Shown: positions 22,431 through 30,603 of the stretch, piece after piece | Layout of the letters: the number at the start of each line of letters is the position of its first letter | Numbering within the stretch: position 1 is the first letter of the stretch | DNA from: a virus | Strand: one strand, 5' to 3' | Virus record (IMG/VR): IMGVR_UViG_3300038301_000356 | Span: 1 to 51,900 of that record | Length of the DNA stretch: 51,900 nt | Program-made: the position numbers and the translations under genes | The notes under the pieces: generated by a model | The model's database searches: none | What the model was told of the DNA's origin: nothing | What the model saw: only the letters and a program-made list of their open reading frames with translations

Positions 22431-23818
22431 TGGTAGACAATAGTGAAATCTTAGTCATCTTCGATTTAGATGGCGTCCTCGTAGATGCTCGCGAGCTACA
22501 CTACGAGGCTTTAAACAGAGCGTTAGCATCAGTGGACGGAAAGTACATTGTGAATCGTGCTGAGCACCTATCAACATATGATGGGCTGCCCACGTCAAAG
22601 AAGCTGAACATGCTCACAAAGAACAAGGGCTTGCCGAAGGAACTACACAATACTGTGTGGCAGCGCAAGCAGGACATGACTTACAAGATCATCTCCGAGG
22701 AGATGGAGTATGACACACGCATGCGTGGGGTGCTCAAGCAACTCCGCGATGACGGATATAGAATCTGCTGCGCATCGAACTCTATCAGAGAATCCGTGAA
22801 GATGATGCTTCTCAAGAAGGGACTCTTGGAGTATGTCGAGTTTATTTATTCCAACCAAGATGTCAAGGCTCCAAAGCCCAGCCCAGAAATGTATCTGAAG
22901 TGCATGATCAAAGCTGGCATCGGACCCAAGTATACTCTTATTGTAGAGGACTCACACATCGGTCGTAAGGCAGCACTCAGTTCAGGTGCTTCTTTATGCG
23001 CGGTGCGTAACCCTGACGACGTGACCTATGAGAAGGTCAAGGGTGCTATCGAACATAACTTTAAATCTCAAAAAATTATTACACCATGGCAAGGAGGCAA
23101 AATGAACGTATTAATTCCAATGGCGGGTGCCGGAAGTCGATTTGAAAAGGCAGGGTATACTTTCCCGAAGCCGCTTATCGATGTCAACGGTAAACCAATG
23201 ATCCAACTAGTGACGGAGAACTTGAACATCGAGGCTCGTCACATTTACATCGTGCAAAAGTCGCACTATGAGAAATATAATCTTCAACAGTTATTAAACC
23301 TCATCTCACCGGAATGTGTGATTGTACAGGTGGACGGCATTACTGAAGGTGCAGCGTGTACTACATTGTTGGCAAAGGAGTTTATCAATAACGATGAGCC
23401 TCTGGTCATCTCAAACTCCGATCAGGTTTTTGAGTGGGACAGCAACGAGTTTATGTATTCTATGGTTGCAGATGAGGTAGACGGAGGTATCCTTACCTTT
23501 GAAGCGACTCATCCCAAGTGGAGCTTTGCGAAGCTTGGTGACGATGGCTTTGTTACAGAGGTCGCAGAGAAGAATCCCATTAGCAATATTGCGACGGCTG
23601 GAGTTTATTACTTCCGCAAGGGCTCTGATTATGTAAAGTATACTGAGCAAATGATTGAGCGAGATATTCGTACTAATAACGAGTTTTATGTTTGCCCTGT
23701 ATACAATCAGGCATGCGAGGACGCCCAGAAGATTAAGGTTTTCCACATTGATAGAATGTGGGGTCTCGGAACACCCGAGGATCTAAACCACTATCTTCAG
23801 CACCACCCTAGGGAATAG
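22430..23818 (+). CDS. HAD phosphatase-sugar nucleotidyltransferase fusion
   Basis: 462 residues. Residues 1-215: HAD phosphatase (IFDLDGVLVD with Asp12 and Asp14, CASNS, and IVEDSHIGRKAA). Residues 225-462: nucleotidyltransferase (MNVLIPMAGAGSRFEKAGYT, then FPKPLIDVNGKPMI, ISNSDQVFEW and TAGVYYFRKG), the sugar-1-phosphate NTP transferase pattern. Inside the ORF, AAGGAGG (23091-23097) sits 4 bases before in-frame ATG 23102, exactly where the second domain begins, so a free nucleotidyltransferase may also be made. Substrate inferred to be a hexose or heptose phosphate. Confidence 0.85.
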   Translation: MVDNSEILVIFDLDGVLVDARELHYEALNRALASVDGKYIVNRAEHLSTYDGLPTSKKLNMLTKNKGLPKELHNTVWQRKQDMTYKIISEEMEYDTRMRGVLKQLRDDGYRICCASNSIRESVKMMLLKKGLLEYVEFIYSNQDVKAPKPSPEMYLKCMIKAGIGPKYTLIVEDSHIGRKAALSSGASLCAVRNPDDVTYEKVKGAIEHNFKSQKIITPWQGGKMNVLIPMAGAGSRFEKAGYTFPKPLIDVNGKPMIQLVTENLNIEARHIYIVQKSHYEKYNLQQLLNLISPECVIVQVDGITEGAACTTLLAKEFINNDEPLVISNSDQVFEWDSNEFMYSMVADEVDGGILTFEATHPKWSFAKLGDDGFVTEVAEKNPISNIATAGVYYFRKGSDYVKYTEQMIERDIRTNNEFYVCPVYNQACEDAQKIKVFHIDRMWGLGTPEDLNHYLQHHPRE

Positions 23819-23819
23819 C

Positions 23820-24452
23820 ATGTATAAGGCTTTTATCTTTGACTTTGATGGCGTACTCGTTGACACTACCGATATTCAGGTTCGCTCGATTGTACGAGCG
23901 CTTGGGCGCCGCGACTTTAATGTTAGGCACCCTAGTGACTTGGAGATTGTAAACTCTACAATCACCACTAAGGCTAAGCTTATCAAGTTTTGTGACAAGG
24001 GTTACATCACCATGGATCAGGTATATCCGATTTATGAAGACAAGAAACAGATTGCAAATGAACTGATGGCAGAACTAAACCCTCAGCATTACTTTGATAA
24101 GATAGAAATGTTTAAGTACCTCAAAGAACAGAAAAAGAAGATAGCCATTGTAACAAATGCTAATGGTCAGTCTACCCGTATGTTATTGGAACACTTAGAT
24201 TTTGCAAAATACATCGACGTGCTTATTACAAATAGTGATGTCATCAATCCGAAGCCACATCCCGAGCCGTACATCCGTGCTTTGATGATGCTAGCGCGTA
24301 TCGGGTGTGACCTTGACGAATGTATTATCTTTGAGGACTCTATAGTAGGGCTTGAAGCTGCACGCGCCACTGGTGCCTCTGTACATGAAGTCAAAAGCTG
24401 GCGCGATGTTAACTATGGCTTGGTTGCTGATATTTCAAGGAGAGCAGAGTGA
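23820..24452 (+). CDS. HAD-superfamily phosphatase
   Basis: 210 residues. FIFDFDGVLVD (nucleophile Asp8 and Asp10), VTNANGQSTRM (motif II), KPHPEPY (motif III Lys) and IIFEDSIVGLEAA (motif IV) are all present, in beta-phosphoglucomutase/GmhB-like arrangement. It could dephosphorylate a sugar phosphate. It begins 1 base after the fusion stop and overlaps the next gene by 4 bases. Relatedness to the HAD half of the fusion is plain in motif plan but sequences differ. Confidence 0.83.
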   Translation: MYKAFIFDFDGVLVDTTDIQVRSIVRALGRRDFNVRHPSDLEIVNSTITTKAKLIKFCDKGYITMDQVYPIYEDKKQIANELMAELNPQHYFDKIEMFKYLKEQKKKIAIVTNANGQSTRMLLEHLDFAKYIDVLITNSDVINPKPHPEPYIRALMMLARIGCDLDECIIFEDSIVGLEAARATGASVHEVKSWRDVNYGLVADISRRAE

Positions 24453-25186
24453 GAGTTGCATTATGTTTTAATGGTCTTGCCGGCGGAAAGAATGACAAAG
24501 GGCTCCCCGTTGACTGGCAACTGGCAGTCCCATATTTCAAAGACAACATTATTAACCTTGGAAGTCAAGAAGTCGATGTGTTCTTTCACACATGGAGCAC
24601 TGAAGCTGAAGAAGAACTGGTAGAGTTTTATGACCCTAAAAAATATATGCTTCAAAAACAGATTGACTTTGATTCATTGGCGAATAGATTTGATAAGAAG
24701 GTACACTCTGATGTGCCACGGCACTTTCATTCAATCATGAGTCGTTGGTACTCTAACGAAAAGGTGCTACGACTTAAAGACGACTACGAAAAAGAGCATG
24801 GCTTCAAATATGATTATGTTATGACATCTCGTTTCGATGTGGCGTGGCTCAAGCCCTTGGATTTCAGCCAGTTCGACCGTGACTCTATCTGGTGCGGTCG
24901 CCATGAGAAGGATACAGTCTTTGACACCTTTAACAGCAAAGGCATGCCCGTAGAAGGCGTGCTGGAATATTGGTTGTTTGGCGGCTCCGAAGCCATGGAC
25001 CGTACGATAGATTTGGTCCGGAAAGTACCAGAATATATTTATGTGGGGAACTGCCGCATGTCAAACCACGACGTTATCCCATATCACATAGAAAAAGAAA
25101 ACATGTTAGATAAGTTCAAGTTTCACTTCTGGGAGATTGAAGACTTCCAGCTTGTTCGGCGCCTCCACGGAGGTCTTGAACAATGA
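24449..25186 (+). CDS. Putative glycosyltransferase-like protein, GTG start
   Basis: 245 residues. GTG 24449 overlaps the upstream stop (GTGA). RVALCFNGLAGG, DVFFHTWS and YDYVMTSRFDVAWLKPLDF are typical of a group of capsule and LPS-cluster glycosyltransferases that have a short metal-binding RFDV. The C-terminal NHDVIPYHIEKENM and FWEIEDFQLVR fit the same group. Donor and acceptor are unknown. It overlaps the next gene by 4 bases. Confidence 0.6.
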   Translation: MRVALCFNGLAGGKNDKGLPVDWQLAVPYFKDNIINLGSQEVDVFFHTWSTEAEEELVEFYDPKKYMLQKQIDFDSLANRFDKKVHSDVPRHFHSIMSRWYSNEKVLRLKDDYEKEHGFKYDYVMTSRFDVAWLKPLDFSQFDRDSIWCGRHEKDTVFDTFNSKGMPVEGVLEYWLFGGSEAMDRTIDLVRKVPEYIYVGNCRMSNHDVIPYHIEKENMLDKFKFHFWEIEDFQLVRRLHGGLEQ

Positions 25187-25647
25187 TGTATATAGCCCAC
25201 AGAGGCAACACAGACGGTCCTAAGCCCGAACTGGAGAACAGCCCCGACTACATCGACAAAGCCCTGTCAGAAGGCTTCTACGCCGAAATAGACGTTAGAA
25301 AGGGGAATATGCTCGGACAGTTTATCATGGGTCATGACTACGGCGAACACAAGTTGCCTATTGAATGGTTTGAAGAACGCCGAGGGCATCTGTTCATCCA
25401 CGCAAAAGACTTAGAAACATACACATACTTTACTCGCGAAAAAGGATGGAACGTGTTCTGGCATCAAGAGGATGATTATACATTAACCTCTGCCGGCATG
25501 ATTTGGGCATACCCGGGAAAAACATTAAACGAGAAAACCATTTGCGTTATGCCAGAAAACGTGGTATACTCTAGAGTAGACTTATCCCGATGTTTGGGAA
25601 TATGCAGTGATTATGTCACGAATTATAGGATGGAATACGGTACATGA
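25183..25647 (+). CDS. GDPD/PLC-like phosphodiesterase, short
   Basis: 154 residues. IAHRGN (His6, Arg7), LENSPDYIDKAL, YAEIDV (Glu35, Asp37) and MGHDYG (His51) supply the catalytic set of glycerophosphodiester phosphodiesterases. The protein is shorter than the usual 240 or so residues, so part of the TIM barrel is missing or divergent. Members in polysaccharide clusters may act on a sugar phosphodiester. Overlaps on both sides by 4 bases. Confidence 0.65.
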   Translation: MMYIAHRGNTDGPKPELENSPDYIDKALSEGFYAEIDVRKGNMLGQFIMGHDYGEHKLPIEWFEERRGHLFIHAKDLETYTYFTREKGWNVFWHQEDDYTLTSAGMIWAYPGKTLNEKTICVMPENVVYSRVDLSRCLGICSDYVTNYRMEYGT

Positions 25648-26759
25648 GAGTTCCACAGTTTATGCCTTACATTGGCATGGAAGAATATGAAGCTATTAAA
25701 AGCTGCTTTGAAGACAACTGGATTACAGAAGGTCCGAAGGCAGCAGAGTTTAGCGAGAAATTGCTTGAAATAATTGGAAGTAAATACGGTGTTTTCGCTC
25801 CAAATGGCACTTTGTCGCTTTACCTCGCTTTACGGGCGATGGGTATCGGTCCCGGCGATGAAGTCATTGTGCCAGACTTCACATTTATTGCCTCCGCAAA
25901 CGCCGTCGAAATGGTTGGTGCCCGCCCCGTATTTGTTGACGTTGGATGTCACGACTTGCAACTTCGCATTGACGATTGCGAGCGTGTACGCACCGACAAA
26001 ACTAAGGCAATTATGCCGGTTCATATCTATGGATTTGCAGCAAACATGACGGAGATCATGAAGTACGCAGAAGAAAGGAACCTAATGGTTATCGAAGACG
26101 CTGCTCAGGCACTAAGTATTAAGTGGGACGGTCAAGGCTGCGGAAGCTTTGGAGACACCGGATCCTTTTCTTTCTTTGCAGACAAGACTTTAACCACCTG
26201 CGAGGGCGGCTTTGTAACGACAGACGACGAAGAGATCTATAATAAACTTCTTCTTCTGAGAAACCAAGGTCGTCTCCATAGAGGCACTTTTGAACACCCA
26301 GCAATCGGATACAACTTTCGGATGAATGACGTACAAGCGGCAATCGGTTTGGCTCAGCTAAAGAAGCTGCCCGAAATCATCGAGAAAAAGCAGAAAAACT
26401 ACAGCCTTTATAAAGAAGCGCTAGCAGATGTTGAAGAGGTTGAGCTTTTGTCTCCGGCTGAAAAGGTAGAGCCGTATGTGCCGTTCCGAGTTATCTTGCG
26501 CACCCGAAGCCATCCGAGCGAACATTTGATGGGCTTTATGTCTATGAATGGCGTTGAGCCAAGAACCTTTTTTCACCCGCTCCATCTACAGCCCTGTTTT
26601 GACATCTGGGCTGATGACGAGCGCCACAACCGCAAGCATTTTGAGGTTGCCGAACACGCCCGTAACCATGGCGTGTGCCTGCCCTCTTTTGCCGCGCTAA
26701 CAGAGAAGCAGATTTTATATGTCTGCGATGTAATTAAAGAATTCTACAGGAGAAAATGA
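25644..26759 (+). CDS. DegT/DnrJ/EryC1-type aminotransferase
   Basis: 371 residues. DNWITEGPKAAEF, APNGTLSLYLALRAMGIG, VIEDAAQAL and SFFADKTLTTCEGG (Lys181 as the PLP-binding lysine), and YNFRMNDVQAAIGLAQLKK are family hallmarks. The overall pattern is like GDP-perosamine synthase, which makes a 4-amino-4,6-dideoxy sugar from the product of GDP-mannose 4,6-dehydratase, encoded at 27819. The substrate assignment is an inference. Confidence 0.88.
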   Translation: MRVPQFMPYIGMEEYEAIKSCFEDNWITEGPKAAEFSEKLLEIIGSKYGVFAPNGTLSLYLALRAMGIGPGDEVIVPDFTFIASANAVEMVGARPVFVDVGCHDLQLRIDDCERVRTDKTKAIMPVHIYGFAANMTEIMKYAEERNLMVIEDAAQALSIKWDGQGCGSFGDTGSFSFFADKTLTTCEGGFVTTDDEEIYNKLLLLRNQGRLHRGTFEHPAIGYNFRMNDVQAAIGLAQLKKLPEIIEKKQKNYSLYKEALADVEEVELLSPAEKVEPYVPFRVILRTRSHPSEHLMGFMSMNGVEPRTFFHPLHLQPCFDIWADDERHNRKHFEVAEHARNHGVCLPSFAALTEKQILYVCDVIKEFYRRK

Positions 26760-27178
26760 TGATTCATGTCCATTCTGCAGCAGACCCCGGCACGCTGCTG
26801 CTGGTTATTAACCGGGGCGACGAAATCGGTGTCAACCGCGCCGATCTTAGTCCAGACGATCAATACTTACAGTGTGCAACCAAGAAGCTTTCCAAGGGAA
26901 CCACCTTTGCACCTCACCGCCACAACGAGATAATCCGAACGACAGATATTACCCAAGAGGCTTGGGTGTTTTTGAAGGGTCGCGTTGCTGCTAGGTTCTG
27001 GGATATCGACGATCAATTGATTTATGAGACAGAGTTGGGCGAAGGCGATGCCGCAATTGTGTTCCGTGGTGGTCACAGCTTTGAGGTTTTAGAAGAGGGC
27101 ACTATTTTATATGAGTTCAAGACCGGTCCCTATTTTGGCGTCGAAAAAGACAAGACTTATATCGAGGAGAAACAATGA
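26756..27178 (+). CDS. Cupin-fold protein (WbuC/FdtA-like)
   Basis: 140 residues. FAPHRHNEIIRTT and VFLKGRVAARFWDID...ELGEGDAAIVFRGGHSFEV form the two cupin motifs, with HRH as possible metal ligands. Proteins of this type occur in sugar gene clusters, some as isomerases of 4-keto-6-deoxy sugars (FdtA) and some without known activity (WbuC). It lies between the aminotransferase and a dioxygenase gene, with 4-base overlaps. Confidence 0.7.
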   Translation: MMIHVHSAADPGTLLLVINRGDEIGVNRADLSPDDQYLQCATKKLSKGTTFAPHRHNEIIRTTDITQEAWVFLKGRVAARFWDIDDQLIYETELGEGDAAIVFRGGHSFEVLEEGTILYEFKTGPYFGVEKDKTYIEEKQ

Positions 27179-27822
27179 AAAAAAAGACATATGATGTAGA
27201 GAATTACCCTCTCCGCGCATTGGTTTGCGAGGCTTTGGGGCATGAGGATTTGGAGAACCTACATAAACATTATACCTACGAACCATTTACTATGGAAAAC
27301 AACTCCAATACCGTGTTGCATGACCGGTTTTATGACAAGCTCCGATCAGGTTGGTCAGACTTCCATGACACTTATGATCTCTTTGTCAAAGAAGTCATTG
27401 TACCGATTTACGGAAGTAGAGACTTTATTTACCAAACCCTCCCTACGTTCCGTGTACATTTGGTGGGCAACTGGGCAGTGCCCGAATTCCATTGTGATTC
27501 ACAACCCGGATATAATCACCCAGAGGGAGAGATCAACATCCAGATTGCTGTGACCGATATGTTTGGTACGAACGCAACATGGAGTGAATCTGTGCCGGGT
27601 CTTGGTGACTTTGCGCCAATAGAAATGAATCAGGGCGAGTTTACAGTCTGGGACGGGGGGAAGCTCAATCACGGCAACATGATTAATGATTCGGGTCAGA
27701 CCCGCGTATCATTTGATTTTAGAATTTTACCACTTAACAAATACGACCCATCAAAGGCGAAGAAGTCAGCTACCCGTGGCACTTCTTTTACTGTTGGTGG
27801 ATACTACAAGGAACTTAAATGA
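27175..27822 (+). CDS. 2-oxoglutarate/Fe(II) dioxygenase-like (StrG-like)
   Basis: 215 residues. EFHCDSQ (His106, Asp108), KLNHGN (His166) and TRVSFDFR (Arg177) give the HxD...H iron triad and the 2-oxoglutarate Arg, with the second His and Arg 11 residues apart. The surrounding sequence resembles streptomycin-biosynthesis StrG homologues. It could oxidise a sugar or a lipid-linked intermediate. Spacing with neighbours is by 4-base overlap. Confidence 0.72.
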   Translation: MKKKTYDVENYPLRALVCEALGHEDLENLHKHYTYEPFTMENNSNTVLHDRFYDKLRSGWSDFHDTYDLFVKEVIVPIYGSRDFIYQTLPTFRVHLVGNWAVPEFHCDSQPGYNHPEGEINIQIAVTDMFGTNATWSESVPGLGDFAPIEMNQGEFTVWDGGKLNHGNMINDSGQTRVSFDFRILPLNKYDPSKAKKSATRGTSFTVGGYYKELK

Positions 27823-28790
27823 GCAAAAAGAAAGCATTAATCACAGGAATCGCAGGACAGGATGGAAGCTACCTATCTGAACTGCTGTTAGAAAAGAACT
27901 ACGAGGTCCACGGAATCATCCGAAGGTCATCTGTTTCAGAGAATCAAGACAGCCGCATTCAGCACTTGCAGGGGCAGATTCACACGCACTACGGGGATCT
28001 AACTGATTACCCTTCTCTGGTCCGTATTGTGTCGGAAACCCGCCCTGATGAGATTTATAACCTTGGAGCTATGAGCCATGTACGAATCAGTTATGACATG
28101 CCATCGTTTACTATCCAAACAAATGCTTTGGGTGTGCTGAATATGTTGGAAGTCTATCGCTCTTTCGTTCCTAATGCTGGCTTCTATCAGGCAAGCTCTT
28201 CAGAGATGTTCGGCAACTCTGTTGACGCCGATGGCGTACAGCGCCTCACTACCCCCATGAACCCTGTCAGTCCTTATGGCTGCGCAAAGGTCATGGGGTA
28301 CAACTTGGTTAGACATTATCGCCATGCATACGGACTTCACGCATGTAATGGTATTCTGTTTAATCACGAATCCCCTCGACGCGGCTCAAACTTTGTGACA
28401 AACAAGGTTGTGAAGACTGCTGTGCAAATCAAAAAGGGGCTGAGAGATAAACTTGAATTGGGTAACCTAGACTCCTATCGAGACTGGGGACACTCAAAAG
28501 ATTATGTTCGTGCGATGCACATGATTATGAACCATCATGAGCCGGACGAATTTATTGTTGCAACTGGGGAGACACATTCTGTAAGAAATCTTGTAGAAAG
28601 AGTCTTCACCAAGTTGGAAATGAACTACGAAGATTATGTCATTCAGAATCCAAAGTATATGCGTCCTGAAGAACTTAAGTATCTTAAGGGGGATCCTTCT
28701 AAGGCTGTAGATGTCTTGGGCTGGAAACCAGAATATACATTTGAAACACTTCTGGATGACATGATCGACCGATGGGTAAAGGAACTATAA
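27819..28790 (+). CDS. gmd: GDP-mannose 4,6-dehydratase
   Basis: 323 residues. ITGIAGQDGSYLSELLLEK is the NAD(P)-binding loop, ASSSEMFG carries the catalytic Ser/Glu region, and SPYGCAK holds Tyr153 and Lys157 of the YxxxK pair. NHESPRRGSNFVT is a strong Gmd signature. It converts GDP-mannose to GDP-4-keto-6-deoxymannose. No fucose synthase (GMER) is seen in the window, so a route through the DegT aminotransferase is more likely than GDP-fucose unless the host supplies the reductase. Confidence 0.95.
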   Translation: MSKKKALITGIAGQDGSYLSELLLEKNYEVHGIIRRSSVSENQDSRIQHLQGQIHTHYGDLTDYPSLVRIVSETRPDEIYNLGAMSHVRISYDMPSFTIQTNALGVLNMLEVYRSFVPNAGFYQASSSEMFGNSVDADGVQRLTTPMNPVSPYGCAKVMGYNLVRHYRHAYGLHACNGILFNHESPRRGSNFVTNKVVKTAVQIKKGLRDKLELGNLDSYRDWGHSKDYVRAMHMIMNHHEPDEFIVATGETHSVRNLVERVFTKLEMNYEDYVIQNPKYMRPEELKYLKGDPSKAVDVLGWKPEYTFETLLDDMIDRWVKEL

Positions 28791-28797
28791 GGAGAAT

Positions 28798-29013
28798 ATG
28801 AATATGTCCACAACCATGAAGACACTTAATTTGTCTGACCAAGCACTCGGAGCCGTTATGCTAGCGCTCCAAAACTCACTACTGGACCAGAGCGATATCG
28901 TTCCGGTGCTTAGGGGGTTTAATTTTGTTTTTGACGACGACTCAAGGCTCGTTGTCTCAAACCCGCCCACCACCCGGGCACCAGATACGGATAGCGGTCC
29001 CGACAAGGATTAG
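28798..29013 (+). CDS. Small hypothetical phage protein
   Basis: 71 residues. The core LNLSDQALGAVMLALQNSLLDQSDIVPVLRGF followed by FVFDDDSRLVVSNPP is a short pattern seen in T4-like marine phages, but I cannot name its function. ATG 28798 follows GGAG by 3 bases, whereas in-frame ATG 28804 follows it by 9 bases and may be the true start. The C-terminal part is Pro/Asp-rich and probably disordered. Confidence 0.65.
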   Translation: MNMSTTMKTLNLSDQALGAVMLALQNSLLDQSDIVPVLRGFNFVFDDDSRLVVSNPPTTRAPDTDSGPDKD

Positions 29014-29019
29014 CCGCAT

Positions 29020-29295
29020 ATGCCGAGGTATACATACCGGTGTGAAAAATGCGATTTCACACTGGAAACAGTTCACTCTATGAAAGAGTGCCTAACAGAT
29101 TGTGATCAGTGTGATGAAAAATCCACATTGGTCCGTGTTCCTGCCATTACGTTTATAAAGGCAGGCACAGCTATGTCTGCTCCGACCGGTCAGAAAGTCG
29201 GAGAGCTAGTTGAACAACACATCCAAGATGCGCGTGAAGAGTTGGCACAAGAAAAAGCCGACTTGCGTGGAAAAGATTATAAGGAGAAAAAATGA
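29020..29295 (+). CDS. FmdB-type zinc-ribbon protein
   Basis: 91 residues. YRCEKCDFTLE (Cys8, Cys11) and DCDQCDEK (two further Cys) form a rubredoxin-like zinc ribbon near the N-terminus, as in FmdB/regulatory proteins. The C-terminal half is a charged helix. In phages it may act in transcription or as a small binding factor. It overlaps the next gene by 4 bases. Confidence 0.7.
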   Translation: MPRYTYRCEKCDFTLETVHSMKECLTDCDQCDEKSTLVRVPAITFIKAGTAMSAPTGQKVGELVEQHIQDAREELAQEKADLRGKDYKEKK

Positions 29296-29636
29296 CCACA
29301 TTACAAATAATAATAACGTTGTTGGTCGTCTCTGCGACACTAAATGTTGTAGCGCTTTGGTTCATTCGGAATTTATTAACCAAGCTGCTTTTTGTTTCAA
29401 GCAACTTAGGTGAGGTGAACGAAGTTATGAGGAAGTTTACAGAACACTTAGACGCAGTACATGGTATGGAAACATTCTATGGTGACCAAACCCTCCAAGC
29501 CCTGTTAGAGCACTCTACGCTAGTTGTGACTATGCTTCAAGAATTTGATGAGATTTACACAATAGCGGATGGATATGAAAATCTAGGCGCTGCAGAACAG
29601 GAAGAAGGAGAAGTTGAAGATGGCGAAGCGCCGTAG
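29292..29636 (+). CDS. Small membrane protein
   Basis: 114 residues. An N-terminal hydrophobic helix (LQIIITLLVVSATLNVVALWFI, residues about 4-25) is followed by a soluble, helix-rich part and an acidic tail. The function is not known; conserved location next to the late sigma factor is seen in several T4-like phages, as far as I recall. It overlaps the next gene by 17 bases. Confidence 0.65.
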   Translation: MTTLQIIITLLVVSATLNVVALWFIRNLLTKLLFVSSNLGEVNEVMRKFTEHLDAVHGMETFYGDQTLQALLEHSTLVVTMLQEFDEIYTIADGYENLGAAEQEEGEVEDGEAP

Positions 29637-30306
29637 AAAAACAGCATATTTTACTAAAGTCCATGAACAGGCAATTATTGATTTCAATAATACTACAGAC
29701 TTGGATGAAAGAGAATATTTATACAACAACTATATTGGTCCAGTCTTTAGCGAGATGGTTGACAAGATAGTTTTCACATACAGATTTACCACACTGCCGA
29801 ATATTGATTCCCTAAGGGATGAATGTAAGATTTGGCTTACCACGATCTTACAGAAGTTCGACCCGTCCAAGGGCTCTAAAGCTTTTTCGTATTTTTCGGT
29901 GATCACAAAGAACTGGTTTATCGCAAAGGTTAAAAAGAACTCAAAAGCACGCCGAGTTGAAATCTCGATTACGGATGTGATGGTCAGACCGATCTTAGAT
30001 GAGAAGTTAGTCGTCACTCACGGCTATTATGCTAAGCGTACTGAAAGGGAGTTTTGGGAAAACTTATGGAAGGAAATGGAGTCATGGGACACCGGAAACC
30101 TCAAACCAAATGAGAAAAAAGTATTAGAAGCGATAAAGATCCTCTTAGACAACCCAGATTCGATTGAAATTTTCAATAAGAAAGCTATTTATTTATACAT
30201 TAGAGAGATTACCGGTCTAAACACAAAACAGATTGTAAACAACCTCAACAAAATGAGGGCGAAATACAGAACTTTTAAGAAAGACTGGGATGAGGGGAAA
30301 TTATGA
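29620..30306 (+). CDS. 55: Late sigma factor, gp55-like
   Basis: 228 residues from ATG 29620, with GGAG at 29607-29610; TTG 29614 would be too close to that site. The sequence matches cyanophage-type gp55: YFTKVHEQAIIDFNNT, YIGPVFSEMVDKIVFTYRF, LRDECKIWLTTILQKFDPS, KAFSYFSVITKNWFIAKVKK and IFNKKAIYLYIREITGLNTK. It is a short sigma factor that directs RNA polymerase to late promoters. The C-terminal sliding-clamp motif of T4 gp55 is not evident. Overlap with the next gene is 4 bases. Confidence 0.85.
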   Translation: MAKRRRKTAYFTKVHEQAIIDFNNTTDLDEREYLYNNYIGPVFSEMVDKIVFTYRFTTLPNIDSLRDECKIWLTTILQKFDPSKGSKAFSYFSVITKNWFIAKVKKNSKARRVEISITDVMVRPILDEKLVVTHGYYAKRTEREFWENLWKEMESWDTGNLKPNEKKVLEAIKILLDNPDSIEIFNKKAIYLYIREITGLNTKQIVNNLNKMRAKYRTFKKDWDEGKL

Positions 30307-30599
30307 GCAAGAAGCAGAACATCGATGATTATCTAGAAGAAGCTATTGACAATATCCGTGAAGATCGTGATGTTACAAAAGAGCTTTTAGACGATATTAT
30401 TCAGTTTCTTGCGAAGGGTGAGTCTACTCACCGCGACGTTGGGCTTACAGCCGCAAAATATGTCGAAACCCTCCAACGCTCTAATGAGCAACTGGTTAAA
30501 ATATCGGGACTTTTACTTAAGCGTCAAGGGGATTCCACTACCGCTTCCTTGACCGACATGGATAAAGACAAGATATACGATCTGATAAAGGAATCATAA
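30303..30599 (+). CDS. Hypothetical; possible small terminase subunit
   Basis: 98 residues, all helical by eye. The segment ESTHRDVGLTAAKYVETLQ followed by RSNEQLVKISGLLLKRQGD loosely resembles the central helical part of T4 gp16, the small terminase subunit, but it lacks clear further support. A gp33-like late-transcription factor is the other candidate; the last residues KIYDLIKES could be a clamp-binding tail. No firm assignment. Confidence 0.55.
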   Translation: MSKKQNIDDYLEEAIDNIREDRDVTKELLDDIIQFLAKGESTHRDVGLTAAKYVETLQRSNEQLVKISGLLLKRQGDSTTASLTDMDKDKIYDLIKES

Positions 30600-30603
30600 T
30601 GGC

